Of a stretch of 64,000 nt of DNA, positions 18,948 to 31,134 are shown piece by piece. The position numbers and the translations under genes were made by a program. The stretch spans positions 689,769 to 753,768 of the forward strand of contig MU001504.1 of assembly GCA_010093485.1 (NCBI GenBank), read 5' to 3'. Numbering within the stretch: position 1 is the first letter of the stretch; each line of letters starts with the position of its first letter. The notes beneath the pieces were generated by a model. The model was given only the letters and a program-made list of their open reading frames with translations. It was not told the DNA's origin and ran no database searches. Origin of the DNA: Karstenula rhodostoma CBS 690.94. Taxonomy: Eukaryota; Ascomycota; Dothideomycetes; Pleosporales; Didymosphaeriaceae.

Positions 18948-21099
18948 CTAGCCTACTATACTACTAAAGTACCGTTTCCTCATCTCTTTCGCTTCAGCCA
19001 ACCTAAATCCTGCATCGTACACTGCAAATGTAGAGCCACCAGTCTCCGTCCGCTTAAACCCAATCCTCTTCACATCGACCGTACCCTCCCCGCTCTTCTC
19101 CGCGAAAAGCCCATCATCCGCACTCACAGACTGCTCGAACTTCTCGCGGTCGAAAAGCGCCGCCGCGAGCCCTGCCACCCCCAATCTCATCTGCGTCTGA
19201 TGCACATCGGGACTCGCAAGCCTCATAGCCCATACGGCCAGCCCGAGACCCAACACCGCAAACCCCACATTCGCGACCACCAGCGTCCACAGCGCAGCGA
19301 CCGGCAACCTCGTGACGACTTTCGAGCTCCTCACTTGAGCGGCCAGACTCGCACGGCTACTCAACTGCGATGCGAGCGGGAACGAATACGCCTTGCTCAT
19401 CCCGATTTCAAACGCGCGGATGAAAGCCGATGGCGAGCTGCGAGACTCAGGCCCCGTTGATAGGTCCTGGAAGACGTTGGTTAATGTGCCGATGAAGCGC
19501 GTGCCTGGAAGGCTAGCCATGCCCGCTGTAGAACCGTTGCTGGGGAACTTCGTCAACGACGTGATCTGGCCTCCGGCTTTGGTGTAGGTCATATCCCAGA
19601 CTGTTTTCGTTAATTGTGAATGTGAGTGTGAATATGAATGTGAATGTGAGTGTGAATATAAATATAAATGTGAATGTGAATGTGTTTGGGAGTATGTCAC
19701 GCACCTGTCACATTGCAGACCATCAGTGCGAAAGCGCCGAGAAGACCGTGCTTCCATATTCTGGTATCGTTGCGGAAGGGCCGCGGCAGACGCTCGAAGT
19801 CTGCCTGCTGCGCGAAGGGAAGCTTCCGGAGCGCCAGGACTGACCATGGATTGTAGAACATTTCATCCGCGGTTTCCTTTTCGATCGCCGTGTTGATTTC
19901 AAAGTTGGAGAGACCGTTGGGTGTTTCCATAAAGTTAATGAGGAACGGAGAACTCTCTGAAGCACATGTGGGCTTTGGTGTTGTGGCTCGTCAAGTTACC
20001 GGTGATGCTAATTCCAGAGCTGTTCTTGCTACATGCGAAAGGTACTAACATGACTGGGCTTCCTACTCCATCTTTTACATTGGTGATTGGTGGCGCAACT
20101 TCACATCCATTCTCAGGAATAGCCGCACACGAAGTCGACACCCCAAAGGTGGTGGCTTGGTAGTCTTCAGCTGGATCCGCGTTTGGTGGTCCAACAACAG
20201 CATATTGTATACCATCTGCGTTGGTGAAGTTCAGTGTTTCATGTTGATCCGAGACGGAGTTCTTCATATCCTGGATTGTGGTTGTGTTAGTGGGGGCGAG
20301 AGAAGTGCCGTTGTTTAGCGCTGCTTGCGCTGTAATCGCGCAACCCCAAAAGCTCGTAGGTCCGAGAGGGCCATTTGCGGGTCGATTGAGGCACCAGGGT
20401 GCGATTTCTCTGCTGTATTGGCGCGAAACAGAAGGAATATCTTGAACCTGGACTAGTTGGACTGCTTCAGCGGCGATGTGGAAGTAGACATCGACAACCT
20501 GAACCAAAAGACTGTTGTCGTCAGTTGACGGACGATTTGTTGCCAATAAGCGTGGCTCCATACCTAGTAACGATGCTAACAAGCAAGACCACAACATTTG
20601 TGTTGAGAATGGGCGAGGAACACTTCACGGTCTCCGCTTCTGTTTCCCGATGCCAAAACACATTCTTCACCTTCATAATAGCCAAGTCCCACAAAACCAT
20701 CATCTTGGCATTGAGCACTCTCAAGAGCACGCTCATCTGATGTGGAGTCGGTAGATCATCCTGCTCCCCTCCCTCCGAAGCCCTCAGCAGCGCATTCGCA
20801 TTCGCATACGACGCAAACGCCATAAGAAAACCATCGAGGGCAAAACTAACAGTAGCTGACCATGATGATACAAACGCTAGCTGCGCGGCTGGGAAGTCTA
20901 TGTAGTAGAAGGCGCGAGACGTGGTGTTGACGAGCCCGGTTGCTGGACACAGCTCTTTCGATGCACAGCTTGGGGTGACGAGGTTGGCGTAGACGATGTA
21001 TAGGATGACGAGGGAGGAGACAAGCATAGGCGTTGTGACGACCAAACAGTGGAGGACGATCTTCTGTGTATACTGCTGCCACGCCAGAGTCAACTTCAT
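18948..21099 (-). CDS. Four-helix membrane protein with large extracytoplasmic loop, unknown function
   Basis: Exons 21099-20564, 20511-20000, 19956-19705 and 19600-18948 by splice sites and phase; about 650 residues. Helices: KIVLHCLVVTTPMLVSSLVI, a second around FVSSWSATVSFALDGFLMAF, a third spanning the first junction (VVVLLVSIVTSLLVQVVDVY), and a C-terminal one (ALWTLVVANVGFAVLGLGLA). Between helices 3 and 4 lies a loop of over 300 residues with many N-glycosylation sequons and paired cysteines (APWCLN, FWGCAI, STSCAA, NGCEV, FACSK), so it faces outside or the lumen. The architecture recurs in Pezizomycotina hypothetical proteins; I know no function. The last intron carries a hexanucleotide repeat. 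An extra 5' exon starting near 21256 is conceivable but would need a 32-nt intron. Confidence 0.65.
19615..19686. repeat. TGTGAA-type microsatellite inside an intron
   Basis: About twelve imperfect copies of a 6-bp unit (TGTGAA, TGTGAG, TATGAA, TATAAA variants) fill most of the 104-nt last intron of the four-helix membrane gene. On the coding strand it reads as TTCACA repeats and serves as a pyrimidine-rich tract before the acceptor. The array is long enough for slippage to change intron length. Confidence 0.85.
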
Positions 21100-22589
21100 A
21101 ATGGCGGGTAAAGGTGCAGTTACGCACCGCCATTCTGAAATTAATGGAAAGGGATGCTACATATACCAGACTCAGTATCGTCTTTGGATTTGTCGCAGCA
21201 TCTGCCGTCTTGGTGAGGTGCTTGAGTTGGAAACCCGCTTGACCGTGCCACCTCCATCGTAGAGATGGCTGCAACAAAGCTTCGCGTAGTGGCCTACTTC
21301 ATGCCTCGCGTACAGCAGTCATATTCTCCTATTTGTGGATAGAGGTGTTTGTGGTTGGCGACTAACCGAAGTGGGTGTGCTGGGGGTATACCCGGTAATT
21401 GGCCGTTGCATACATGTCTCAGATGTGTAACTTGGGGGCGCAGACCCCAACATGGGGATAAGCCCCGGTTGGTTCTGCTTATACAGATATCAGTAGGAAA
21501 AGGTGGGGGCACAAACACTATTGGCCTACTGGATGCAAATGCTGATTGGTGCCAGACCGATGGCATGTTCAGTCATTACGACCATGGATCTGATACCTCA
21601 CAATGACATGACGGGTCACATAATTGTGACAGTACACAGTTATGATGCCTTTCGTACATCAATATCCCGTCAGGTTGCGAGAAGTACATCTTGGGCCGGT
21701 CTTATGATTCAGCAGAGGTAGCATCGGGGCGCGTTCGCAAGACGGTGATGTTAAGAAGTAACGCATCATTGGAAGATGTTGTGTATTCTACGTACGTTTG
21801 GATATTCGTTCCTCGGCAAGATGTTTGGTCCTAAGAGCGAGAAAACGCATGCTCCATGCAAGGCTTCGAAACGTCTCTCTAAAGTTACCTCAACAGCTAC
21901 ATTAAAGGGTCATAAAGTTCCGCTACCTGCATGCATCATGCACAAAGGCCCAAAAGCGGCAAGACTATAATCGGATCACCAGCTTTTGCCCACCAGCTTC
22001 GTTGTGTGAGGATTTGATTTCGTGCACGATAGGGTCGACCGTAACTCGGTGCTAGCGTGTAGCGAAATGACGGTGAAGTAAATCCTGGGTCGGCAGGAGA
22101 ACTGGCCTGAACAAGTTGGCTATCCACAGCACTTCGTAGATCGGAGAATAGATGCGAGTCTTCTGATATGTCAGATAAAGGAGGTGGCCGATAATGGACA
22201 CAGGCTCGATGTTACACTGGCGTGCAATCCAACAAACAAAGCATACGTAAAACGTTGTTACGCTGAATCCAACGCAAGAGTTGAGCTGCCACACAACTCG
22301 AATCGGAGAAAAGATTGCACAGACCAGCAGTTCGTACCGAAGCTTCTGGATGCAGCTTCATGAATCGGCAGGGCGTCCTAGCGTCCAAGTGTAGGCCCTG
22401 CAATAACTTTGAGCTCATTCTCGGTCGCGCGATTAGTGCGCCAGATTTCCCCTCATGCGGCCCCTCCCTGCGATGTACCTGCCGGTCGATCCATAATTTC
22501 CTCTTCTGCATGCACAAGGTGCTAGCAAAAGAAACATCAGCAAACATGGAGCCAGGCAACGATTTAACAAGCGACTGCACGTTTGAAAA
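21100..22589. other. Intergenic, no gene recognised
   Basis: 1.49 kb between the divergently placed start of the four-helix membrane gene and the stop of YTH1. It includes the promoter of the former. Open frames are short and on both strands, without domain or conserved motif. No repeats or RNA genes recognised. Confidence 0.5.
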
Positions 22590-23396
22590 TCAAAAGCCAC
22601 CGCGGCCACGCCGTCCTCTTCCTCTTCCTCGTCCTCCTTTGTTCCACCGACCTCCTTTGTGCCCACCCGCATGATGAGGGTTGCGCTCTTGTTGCTCGCG
22701 GTCTTCTCGCTCTTCTCTCTCCCGCTCGGCCTCCCTCTCCAACCGCTCCTGCTCTAGCTGTTCAGGGGTCTTCTCCACGCGAACCTCGGGCTTCTTTAGA
22801 TCTGTGGGGAATCTGGGATGTGCGCCATGCTTGCAGGTTTGGCCTTCGGGGCAGAAGCCGGCAAGATAGAAGGGGCATATGTTGGCCTTCTTGTTGTGTT
22901 TGAGTGCGCAATGCGGGCCGAGTGGACAGAATCCGCGATCGTAGTGAGGGCATGGCGGGCGCTTCGCTTCGGGATCGATGTGAAGGTAGAGGCAGTCGTC
23001 TCCGTTAGAGCATGTTTGTGTGCGGGCGTAATAGGAGCATTCGGGCATGCGGCGAAGATTGTACTCGTGGAGAAACTCGCAAGTTTCGCCTTTCTTGCAC
23101 AGACCTCGTAGCCAGTGCTTGCAGACGAGACTAGTCCTGCTGTTAGCTGGTACCTTGATCTTGACAGCAGATGTGTGTGCGTACTTATTGTATGACGAAG
23201 ATACCTGGTGCTTGTCCGGGCAGCGGTTACCTAGAGGGCAGTGTCCCTGCATATAGGCCTTGCATTGCGGGCGGTCCGGGTCCAGACCGAAGCGGTACTC
23301 TCGCCGCAAGAAGTCACTGAAGTTGAAGTCGTACGTTGTCTTCGCCGTCTGCGCTAGGGACTGGTCCGGCGGAGTAGCACTCTGCACTTCTGCCAT
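22590..23396 (-). CDS. YTH1: mRNA 3'-end-processing zinc-finger protein Yth1 (CPSF30)
   Basis: RNA-binding subunit of the cleavage and polyadenylation factor, nuclear. Two exons 23396-23185 and 23136-22590 with a 48-nt intron; 252 residues. Five CCCH fingers are visible: [77 protein letters not shown] and [20 protein letters not shown], as in Yth1. The N-terminal [18 protein letters not shown] is the conserved lead-in. The C-terminus is a Glu/Arg helix followed by an RGG-like tail ([16 protein letters not shown]). The intron is a multiple of three and contains no stop, so unspliced mRNA would encode a protein with 16 extra residues between fingers 1 and 2; splicing restores [13 protein letters not shown]. 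Confidence 0.93.
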   Translation of the reverse strand: MAEVQSATPPDQSLAQTAKTTYDFNFSDFLRREYRFGLDPDRPQCKAYMQGHCPLGNRCPDKHQVSSSYNKYAHTSAVKIKVPANSRTSLVCKHWLRGLCKKGETCEFLHEYNLRRMPECSYYARTQTCSNGDDCLYLHIDPEAKRPPCPHYDRGFCPLGPHCALKHNKKANICPFYLAGFCPEGQTCKHGAHPRFPTDLKKPEVRVEKTPEQLEQERLEREAEREREEREDREQQERNPHHAGGHKGGRWNKGGRGRGRGRRGRGGF

Positions 23397-24605
23397 TGTT
23401 GAGCTGTCGCGCCAGGCTTGAAAGGGCGGTCAATGCTTTATCCCAGTTGCTTTGACAGCCCGCACTATGAGAGAATCCTGGAATGGTGAAGCACGCCGAC
23501 TCCTTTGGTGTGGTGTTGGGGAAGCGCGGCGATGGTAAGCTTTGGTAGTGGTTCACTTCTAGCGCGAGGATGCCAAGACATATCACGTGAAAAGCTAAGC
23601 TCCAGGGATCGGAGCGTCGGTTCTTCCCGCCCGCGCTAGCACCGCGCATCGACTTTCCATGCATGCAATCAATACAACGGCTCGAGAAAGACGGCATCGG
23701 CCCTTTGCCTCCGATCCCTTCGACATGATCGGACAGCAATCTCGCGGGTAATGGCAAGGCCTGGACTAACTCGCTGTTGCCAACGCTGTCAGCTTCTCTT
23801 TGTGTAACCAAGGGACTCGTCGCCAACGCGACACTAGCAAGCGGTGAGGGGAAGCAGGGCAGGCCATTTGATGTCCCAGACCTTTGTCGGCTCATCAACA
23901 GGGTCCTCTGGCAGTGAGTCTTTCCAGCCACCAGCAAGTGGCACGACAGCCCACCTCGCGTCTGAAGGACCAACAGCAAACCTTGTCGCTGCTTGCACTC
24001 ACGTCTCCAAACCTTCAGACCGCAGCTCTGGGTGCATGCAACATGTCAGGCCTGCACCTGCAGCTCAGATACCACCCTGTTAGAGGATGCTCTCACCAGC
24101 AATGACCACGGTCCCATCGCAAGCAGGCCATGCAGGTCGTTGTCAGGCTCAAGTATCCGACTTGTCTCAAGGATCGCTATACTATTCACCTAATCATTGT
24201 CTCGTTGTACCTCTCACCGTATCGTCGACCTGGGCTCCCTTATGCACCAAGTCGGTCCATTTGAGAATAAGCATATCCGCCTTCACGGCGCAAGGAAGCT
24301 CCAGACGAGTCATTTGTTTGGGGCAAACACTTTTGGCCAAGCGTAGGCATCTCCACAACATATGTCGCCAATGATAGCCGTTTCTGGTCATGATCGCATT
24401 TGTAGTACGTCCATGATGCGAGGATTGCCGTGCCACGAACCAAGTGCCATACCCCAGATTCGTACTACCACCAACACAATTACAGACGGGCCCTACTCGC
24501 TCGGTCGTATTTAAAATGGTTCATAGTCTTGCGATCGTCGTCCCTTTTCAAGTTCGTGCTCTGACATGCAGGCTTAGAACTGCAACTAACGCTAGACCCA
24601 CCGAC
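23397..24605. other. Intergenic, YTH1 to chitinase
   Basis: 1.2 kb divergent region between YTH1 (minus) and the chitinase gene (plus). The 222-codon minus-strand frame ending at 23314 overlaps the YTH1 5' end and has no domain. No repeats or RNA genes recognised; probably both promoters. Confidence 0.5.
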
Positions 24606-25883
24606 ATGAGCCGAGCTCCCGTGCCTGTACCCTACTCTGACCACAACATCATTTTCTCGCAACCTCCCGGGAAAATGTACTTCAACGCGGTTTACTATCC
24701 CAATTGGCGGATATACCGCAATCAGCCACCTGCGTCACTCAACTTCGACGTTATCTCGCATGTCTTCTATGCTTTTGCTTGGTGAGCCATTCCCCGCAGG
24801 CAACAACGCTTTACTAACTACTCCACAGGGTGAAGCCGGATGGCACCATATATGTATAATGTCCCGTACTTGCCATAGATGCCCGGCTAATGTATACAGC
24901 TTAGCGATGAATGGGCAGACACCCAGATCCAGGTGCCTGGTGCGGAGGGCATCCCAGAAACCACAGGCTGCTTGAATTCATTCGCCCAAATCAAAAAAAG
25001 ATACAACCGTCTCCGAGTCGTCTTGTCCGTGGGTGGAGGCGGCAAGGGAAGTGAGCCATTTGCTGAAGTTGCTCGCCACCCAGGTAGCCGTGACCGGTTC
25101 GCACAAACAGCTCTGGCACTAGTACAGCAATTCGGAATCGACGGCATCGACAGTATGTTTCCCTCCATGTATACCACCCGTCATATTGACTCGTCATTAG
25201 TCGACTGGGAACACCCTTCAGATGCGCAACAAGGCGCAGACTACATCCAGCTGTTGGCCACTCTCAGAGCGTATCTGCCCGGACCCCAATACACGCTAAC
25301 ATCGGCGCTACCCGCCGGCGAATGGGCTCTCCAACACATCAATCTTGCACATGCGGCGCACTATCTTGACATGATCAACTTGATGTCGTATGATTTCTCC
25401 GGATCGTGGGTGAAGAAGTGCGGACATCACGCGCAACTCTACACTCCACAGGTGCCGCATTCCCCCGATGCCGCAATTTCATGTCATTCAGCTGTATCGT
25501 ACATGGTACGGCAGGGTGTCCCGCAGAACAAGGTCCTTCTAGGCGTGCCTGCATATGGACGCTCGTTCACTGGGACCAGAGGCGTCGGGCACTCTTACAA
25601 TGGTCACGCAGGGGAGGAGGGCACATTTGAGTACCAAGACCTGCCACGACCAGGCGCGACAGAGTACGTGGACGAGCAGATTGGTGCAGCGTATTGCGTG
25701 GGCGGGGATGGAGGGTTCGTCACCTACGACACCCCGCGTACGGTTCAGATGAAAGCGGGATATGTGCGGCAGAATGGACTGGCGGGCCTGTTCTATTGGA
25801 CGGGAACTGGAGATGCAAGTGGGCATACGAGGAAGGACAGGAGCTTGGTGTATAATGGATTCCTGGGGCTGTTCCCGCAATAA
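24606..25883 (+). CDS. GH18 chitinase
   Basis: Hydrolyses chitin beta-1,4 linkages with retention. Exons 24606-24781, 24829-24853 (25-nt microexon), 24900-25152 and 25201-25883; 378 residues, typical for fungal 42-kDa GH18 enzymes. Conserved blocks: YFNAVYYPNWRIY at the first strand, LRVVLSVGGGGKG (SxGG motif), and DGIDIDWEHP at residues 148-157, with Glu155 the proton donor and Asp151/153 its partners; the last intron interrupts this motif after Asp151. MINLMSYDFSGSW and GLFYWTGTGD (the conserved Trp) complete the barrel. There is no signal peptide at MSRAPVPVPYSD; an in-frame ATG at 24516 would add 30 residues without making a convincing one. An intracellular or unconventionally secreted enzyme, e.g. 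in autolysis, is inferred. Confidence 0.9.
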
Positions 25884-26280
25884 GGTAGCTGGCGTGCAGC
25901 AGGGTCCGGAAAGCATCTACAATGAAAGGGTAGGATAGCGGCAAACCATTGCCGGAAACTAGAATAGCACGCTTGTTTCCACGCATCTCGACACGGTGTG
26001 CGCACGTACTATCCGCGATGGATGTGGATGTGGATGCGGAGGAAGGTCGGCCTCTCTGGAAGCTGATTGGTCCGAGACCGGGGCAACGATCTGGACACAG
26101 CTTCAGGCCCAAGCTCGAGGGATAGCCTCAGCTTCACGTCGAACACCGCGCCGCGCAACCCCGCATTCGCTCCGGCCGTATCTGCCACAGCCCCGAAGCT
26201 GCTGTTCCCGCATCCTCCACTCATCTCAAGACCAAGGCAAAGTGGAGACGCTGCGGGTCCACGCGACCTGACCATCCCCC
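25884..26280. other. Intergenic, chitinase to VPS53
   Basis: 397 bases between two plus-strand genes; no feature other than expected 3' and 5' untranslated sequence. A short GGATGTGGATGTGGATGCGG run lies near 26020. Confidence 0.45.
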
Positions 26281-28982
26281 ATGCCCGCTCCATCCCTCGA
26301 CTCCGGTGCGCCCACTCCGCTCCCCCACGTCCCGGCGCATACCAGCTAACGCCCGCAGCCGACTACGACCCCGTCGACCACCTCAACGCCCTCTTCACGC
26401 ACCCGTCCACCCTTCAATCCGTGCGGCACACCTCGTCCACCCTGCGCGCATACCAAGATGATCTGGACGAGGACATCGCCGCCTTCGTGGCCTGCCAAAC
26501 CACGTCAGACGCCGACAGCGTCCAGCGCATACAAGACGCGAAGGCCGAGCTCGCCGACCTCTTCAAGAAGATCGAAAGCGTGCGCGAACGGGCCATGCAG
26601 ACCGAGCAGACCATCACCGAGATGACGGCCGACATCAAGCGCCTCGACAACACGAAGCGCAACCTCACACTCTCCATGACCGCGCTGAAGCGTCTGCAGA
26701 TGCTCACCACCGCTTACGAACAATTGCGGAGTCTCAGCAAGAGCAGGCAGTACCGGGAGTGTGCGGGCTTGCTGCTGGCTGTGCTGCAACTAGTTGCGCA
26801 CTTTAAAAGTTATCGGAGCATAGACCAGATTGCGACGCTGAGTAGAAACGTGGCGGATCTTCAGCGCGAGCTGTTGGAGCAGGTGTGTGAGGACTTTGAG
26901 GTGGTGTTTGCAAAGGGTGAAGTTGGGACGAGGAGGGGCACGCTTACCGAGGCCTGTCTGGTTATCGATGCGCTGGGGGAGCATGCGAGGACTAGGCTGA
27001 TCAACTGGTACTGCAACACTCAGCTAAGGGAGTATCGGCAGGTCTTCCGCGGAAACGACGAGGTACGTGTGCCGTCCCTGCTCTCCCAATCCATTTACTT
27101 GCATCCGCGAGCGCCGTGCAAGGGAGCAGCAGTAGCAATGGAACCTGTGATCATCGCCCACCTCAATCCGAGCTGATATTGCATAGGCTGGCTCGCTGGA
27201 CAACATCTCTAGACGGTACTCGTGGTTCAACCGCATGATGAAGACGTACGACGTCGAGCATGCCGCAATATTCCCCTCCTACTGGAAAGTGAACGAGATG
27301 CTGGCCAACTCGTTCTGCGAGGGCACGAGGGACGACTTCAAAGCTATATTGCAGCGGTCGATGCGGAGAGGCGATGGACAGACGCTGGACGTCGACCTGC
27401 TTCTCTCTTGTCTACAAGAAACACTCAATTTCGAGCACAACCTCGAACAGCGCTTTTCGACCGAATCGCGGTCATCCATGGACACCATGGCATCCAAGGA
27501 CGACAAAGCGCATGGTTTCAGCCAAACAATTTCGGAAGCTTTTGAGCCATACATGCGGCTTTGGGTGGAGTCTCAGGATAAGCAGCTGGCAACGCTGATT
27601 CCGAAATACCGCCAGCAACCGCTCCGTAACGATGAAGAAGAGTTCTCAGCGCAAGCTGTCATTCCTTCGTCGACAGAATTGTTCCACTTCTACCGCATCA
27701 CTTTAGCTCAGTGCGCAAAACTTTCCAAAGAGTCAAGCTTGCTGGAGCTATCAACGACTTTCGCCAAATATCTCGATCAATACAGCCAACAAGTGCTCTA
27801 CTACTTTCTCAGTGAAAAGTATGGCGCACAAGGTCCTTCTGTGGAGGATGCTGTATTGATTCTCAACACAGCCGACTACTGTTATGCGACCTGCAACCAG
27901 CTCGAAGAAAAAATCAAGTCTCGCATCGACGAAGATCTCCGCGAGAAAGTCGACCTCCAAAACCAAGCTGACGCATTCATGGGCATTGCCTCCGCTACTG
28001 TTCGTGTTCTTGTCCGCAAAGTTGAACTGGCGTGCGAGCCTAGCTGGCGCGAGATGCGCAATACGCCGTGGTCGAAACTGGAAAGCGTTGGTGATCAAAG
28101 CACTTACGTCGCGGAGCTGTTGCGCCACGTTAAAGAGAAGTCATCTGAGACACTGAAATGTCTGCACAAGCAGCAGTACGCGAGGGCATTTTGCGACGGG
28201 CTCGTCGACCAGATGGCTACGACTTACATTGGGAACATTGTGCAGAGTAAACCCATCAGCGAGGTCGGCGCGGAGCAGATGCTGCTTGACTCTTACGTGC
28301 TGAAGAAGGCCTTTACGGAGATCCCCGTGGTAAACGAGGAGCCAGGCACTGCGCCACCTGCAACGTACGTACTACTCTACTTCTGCTACCCATCATTGCC
28401 ACTAACAGCCAACCTAGCTTCGTCAAACGCGCCCAACTCACAATGTCCAAAATCGACCCCCTCCTCAAAACCCTTCAAGTCCGCCCCCACCCCCCCGAAG
28501 CCCTCGTCCAAGCCTACCTCATCCACATCGCCGACAAATCTGACACCAACTTCCGCAAAATCCTCGACCTCAAAGGCGTCCGCCGCGCCGACCAGTCCAT
28601 CCTCATGGACCTCTTCAACGCACACAAGTCTTCCTCCTCCCACGAGAATCTACCTGCGAACTCTACCCTCCTCACACCGCTGCAGATTGGCAGTGGTGGA
28701 CATGGTGCGGGCATAGGCAGTCTAGGCAACGCAGGTGGCGTGATGACGCCGAACCTAGGGGGCGGCAGATTCGATCCCGCGGGGCTGGGAAACGCGATGT
28801 TGGGGGCTGTCAGGGAGGGCGTGGACCGATTTGGGAGTCCGGCGCCAGGACAGGAGGGGAGCGGAGTGGGGGAGAAGGAGGGGCAGACGAAGCTAAATGA
28901 GAATCTGAAGAATATTGGGAAGTTCTTTAGGAGGGATGTTGGGGGGTTTAGGGGGTTTGGGAGGAGTGAGGAGGGGCGGTAG
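26281..28982 (+). CDS. VPS53: Vps53, GARP tethering complex subunit
   Basis: Subunit of the Golgi-associated retrograde protein complex (Vps51-54), which tethers endosome-derived vesicles at the trans-Golgi. Four exons: 26281-26305, 26359-27062, 27187-28364, 28418-28982; 823 residues, matching the family. The first exon of 25 nt encodes MPAPSLDS and splices into ADYDPVDHLNALFTHPSTL, the hallmark Vps53 N-terminus. ITEMTADIKRLDNTKRNLTL and SMTALKRLQMLTTAYEQL form the conserved coiled-coil region, followed by HFKSYRSIDQIATLSR. The C-terminal part contains RAQLTMSKIDPLLKTLQVRP and LKGVRRADQSILMDLFN, as in other Vps53 proteins, and ends in a Gly-rich disordered tail. Start chosen because the spliced product restores the conserved N-terminus. 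Confidence 0.93.
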
Positions 28983-29945
28983 AAGGGTGAGGTGGGAAAG
29001 ATGAACGAGTTATTGAATTGTGAAGGTTGGAAGACATGTGCTTTGCTGGTGTGAAGTGTGGTCTGATGTGTGGTGAGACTAGCTGTGTGGGTGTACAAAT
29101 GTTTGGTGCGCGCGGCAACAGTAGGGCTACGACACCGAATTGTCTGATGTCCAAACAGTTAGCTACCTTGTGCCGCCAGCTCAAAATCGTCCCATCTCCC
29201 CTGTAAAATTTCACGATCTCCTTCGTCTAATGCTCACAAAGATATACTACGCTCTCAACCACGTCTTGCTGAATTTGCCTTTGTTTTTAATTACAACCTG
29301 CAGTGCTTCCAGCTCGCCTCTATTCAAACTTCTTTTTTATCGAACTTCGCCACTCAAGATGTTCTCATGACGGCACACCAGGCTTGAACTCCTCAATGTT
29401 ATTGTCGGAAGAGAATGGCTCGGGGCCATCAAAACACCCTATCCTATCCCATAAGGCGGCTTAACCTCCTCGCCATCTTCATCTTCCACCTGTGCGATCC
29501 TCTCTAGGTCGTAGAGTCCTCGCAAGGATGTCTTGTGCAAGCACACAGTGACCACTTCTTCTGCGTGTGACGTGACTTCGAGCTTGAACCTGAAGCACGG
29601 TTCGCCGCTCCGGTGGCAGATCTTGTTTGTCGGGGTGAGAGAAGGTCCTCATGGCGTCACGTCCGTGGAGATCGCATCTAAACTCACGAGCTTCTTGAAG
29701 CCCGGATTAGCTTACAAGATATGACAGAGTAATGTTCCATGTCGAACAGTGCTAAATAACTTCCCCGCATCATGTTAATGCGCACTAACCTCCTTCAGAC
29801 AGCTCCCCCAATCACCGAGGCTACTACCCAGCTCGCGACTACTTACTCGAACATGGCCACGACGAGCGCGTTCGCCGAATATGAGAATTATATCTTCACA
29901 AAAGCAATATTAGCTGCTCCTGCTAGATGACACTCATAGTTCACC
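28983..29945. other. Intergenic, no gene recognised
   Basis: 963 bases between VPS53 and the APH-like pseudogene, both plus strand. Short open frames only; no domain, repeat or RNA gene recognised. Confidence 0.5.
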
Positions 29946-31134
29946 ATGTCCAGCCCTATTCAAACGCGACACGACCTCAACGACGATGCCCTCGGCAAGT
30001 ACCTCCAGCAGCATCTATCTGACCTGTCGCTGCCTGTCATATCAACAAAAATTGGCTACGGGCAAAGCAATCCAACGTACTTCGTCGACGATGCTAAGAA
30101 GCAGCGCTACATACTACGCAAGAAACCTTCCGGTACGATAATATCCCCTGTGGCGCACCAAGTCGACCGCGAGTACCCGGTACTCCAGGCTTTAGGAACC
30201 GTGAAAGGATTCCTAGTGCCTCGAGTGTTACTGTTTGTGTATGGACGATGGGATCATCGGAACCGCTTTTTACGTCATGCAATACGTCGAAGGCCGCATA
30301 CTCACAGATCCTGACCTCTCCGAGCTCGCACCCGGCGACCGGCGCGCAGCGTGGTTCTCCGTTATATCAACGTTAGCTTGGCTGCATTCTATCGACCCCG
30401 ATGCGATTGGACTGTCCTACGGCAAGAAAACAAACTTTTACGCCCGCCACTGCACCACGTTCTCCCGGATCGAAGCCCAGCAAGCACAGGTGAAGGATGT
30501 TGCCAGCGGCCGCCCCCTCAGATGTGCACACCCCTCGTTCGACGAGACAACCGCCTACATCCGTGCAAACCTTCCCTCTGAACGCGCCAGCATCATCCAC
30601 GGCGACTAAAAATTCGATAACATCGTGCTGCACCCCACGGAGCCGCGCGTCGTCGCGATTCTGAATTGGGAACTGAGTACCATCGGCCACCCGCTCATGG
30701 ACTGCGTGTACGTGACGGGTCCGTACTGGAACCGGTACAGTAAAGTTGGGCTGGAAAAGCCAAGGGACGATCAGGGCGGAGAGGCGTATAATGATGAGAA
30801 GAGAGCGGAGAGCGGGATGCCAGATATGGGGGAACTCTTAGACGAGTATAGTGGAAAGGCAGGGTGGGATCCGAGAGGCGATCGATGGGAGGTCGCGAAA
30901 GTGTTCCATTTGATGAGTGTGCGTATCAATCTCATTGTGAAGGTGGTCAAGGGGGATGTGGTGTTAACGATGTGTAGGGTGGCACGATTAGCCATGGGAT
31001 TCAGGCGAGGACGATCAGCGGGCAGGCGCAGCGAGTTCTCGCATGTCTACTTTGAGAATACCAAGAAGAGTTTGGATGCGGCATTGGAGATGGTGAGTTT
31101 GAAGAAGGAGGAAGGGCCGAAGAGTAACTTGTGA
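29946..31134 (+). pseudogene. APH-fold phosphotransferase (ACAD10/11 kinase-like), inactivated
   Basis: Reads as a single-exon gene of the aminoglycoside-phosphotransferase-like family (the kinase-like part of ACAD10/ACAD11). Motifs: GYGQSNPTYFV nucleotide loop, RYILRKKPSGTIISPVAHQV with the phosphate-anchoring Lys, AFYVMQYVEGRIL hinge, SIIHGD catalytic-loop start, KFDNIVLHPTEP. Three lesions are visible. One extra T in the TT at 30228-30229 shifts the frame after VPRV; the other frame resumes as CLCMDDGIIGTAFYVMQ. A TAA at 30607-30609 follows IHGD exactly where relatives have an aromatic residue. The metal-binding Asp of the ILDWE motif is Asn (AAT at 30664-30666). The rest of the C-terminal frame stays open to 31134, so the decay looks young. 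No intron with GT-AG ends would bypass either lesion. Confidence 0.8.

Noticed and set aside
23314..23979. 221-codon minus-strand frame overlapping the YTH1 5' end
   Set aside because: It overlaps YTH1 coding sequence on the same strand in another frame, and the rest has no domain.
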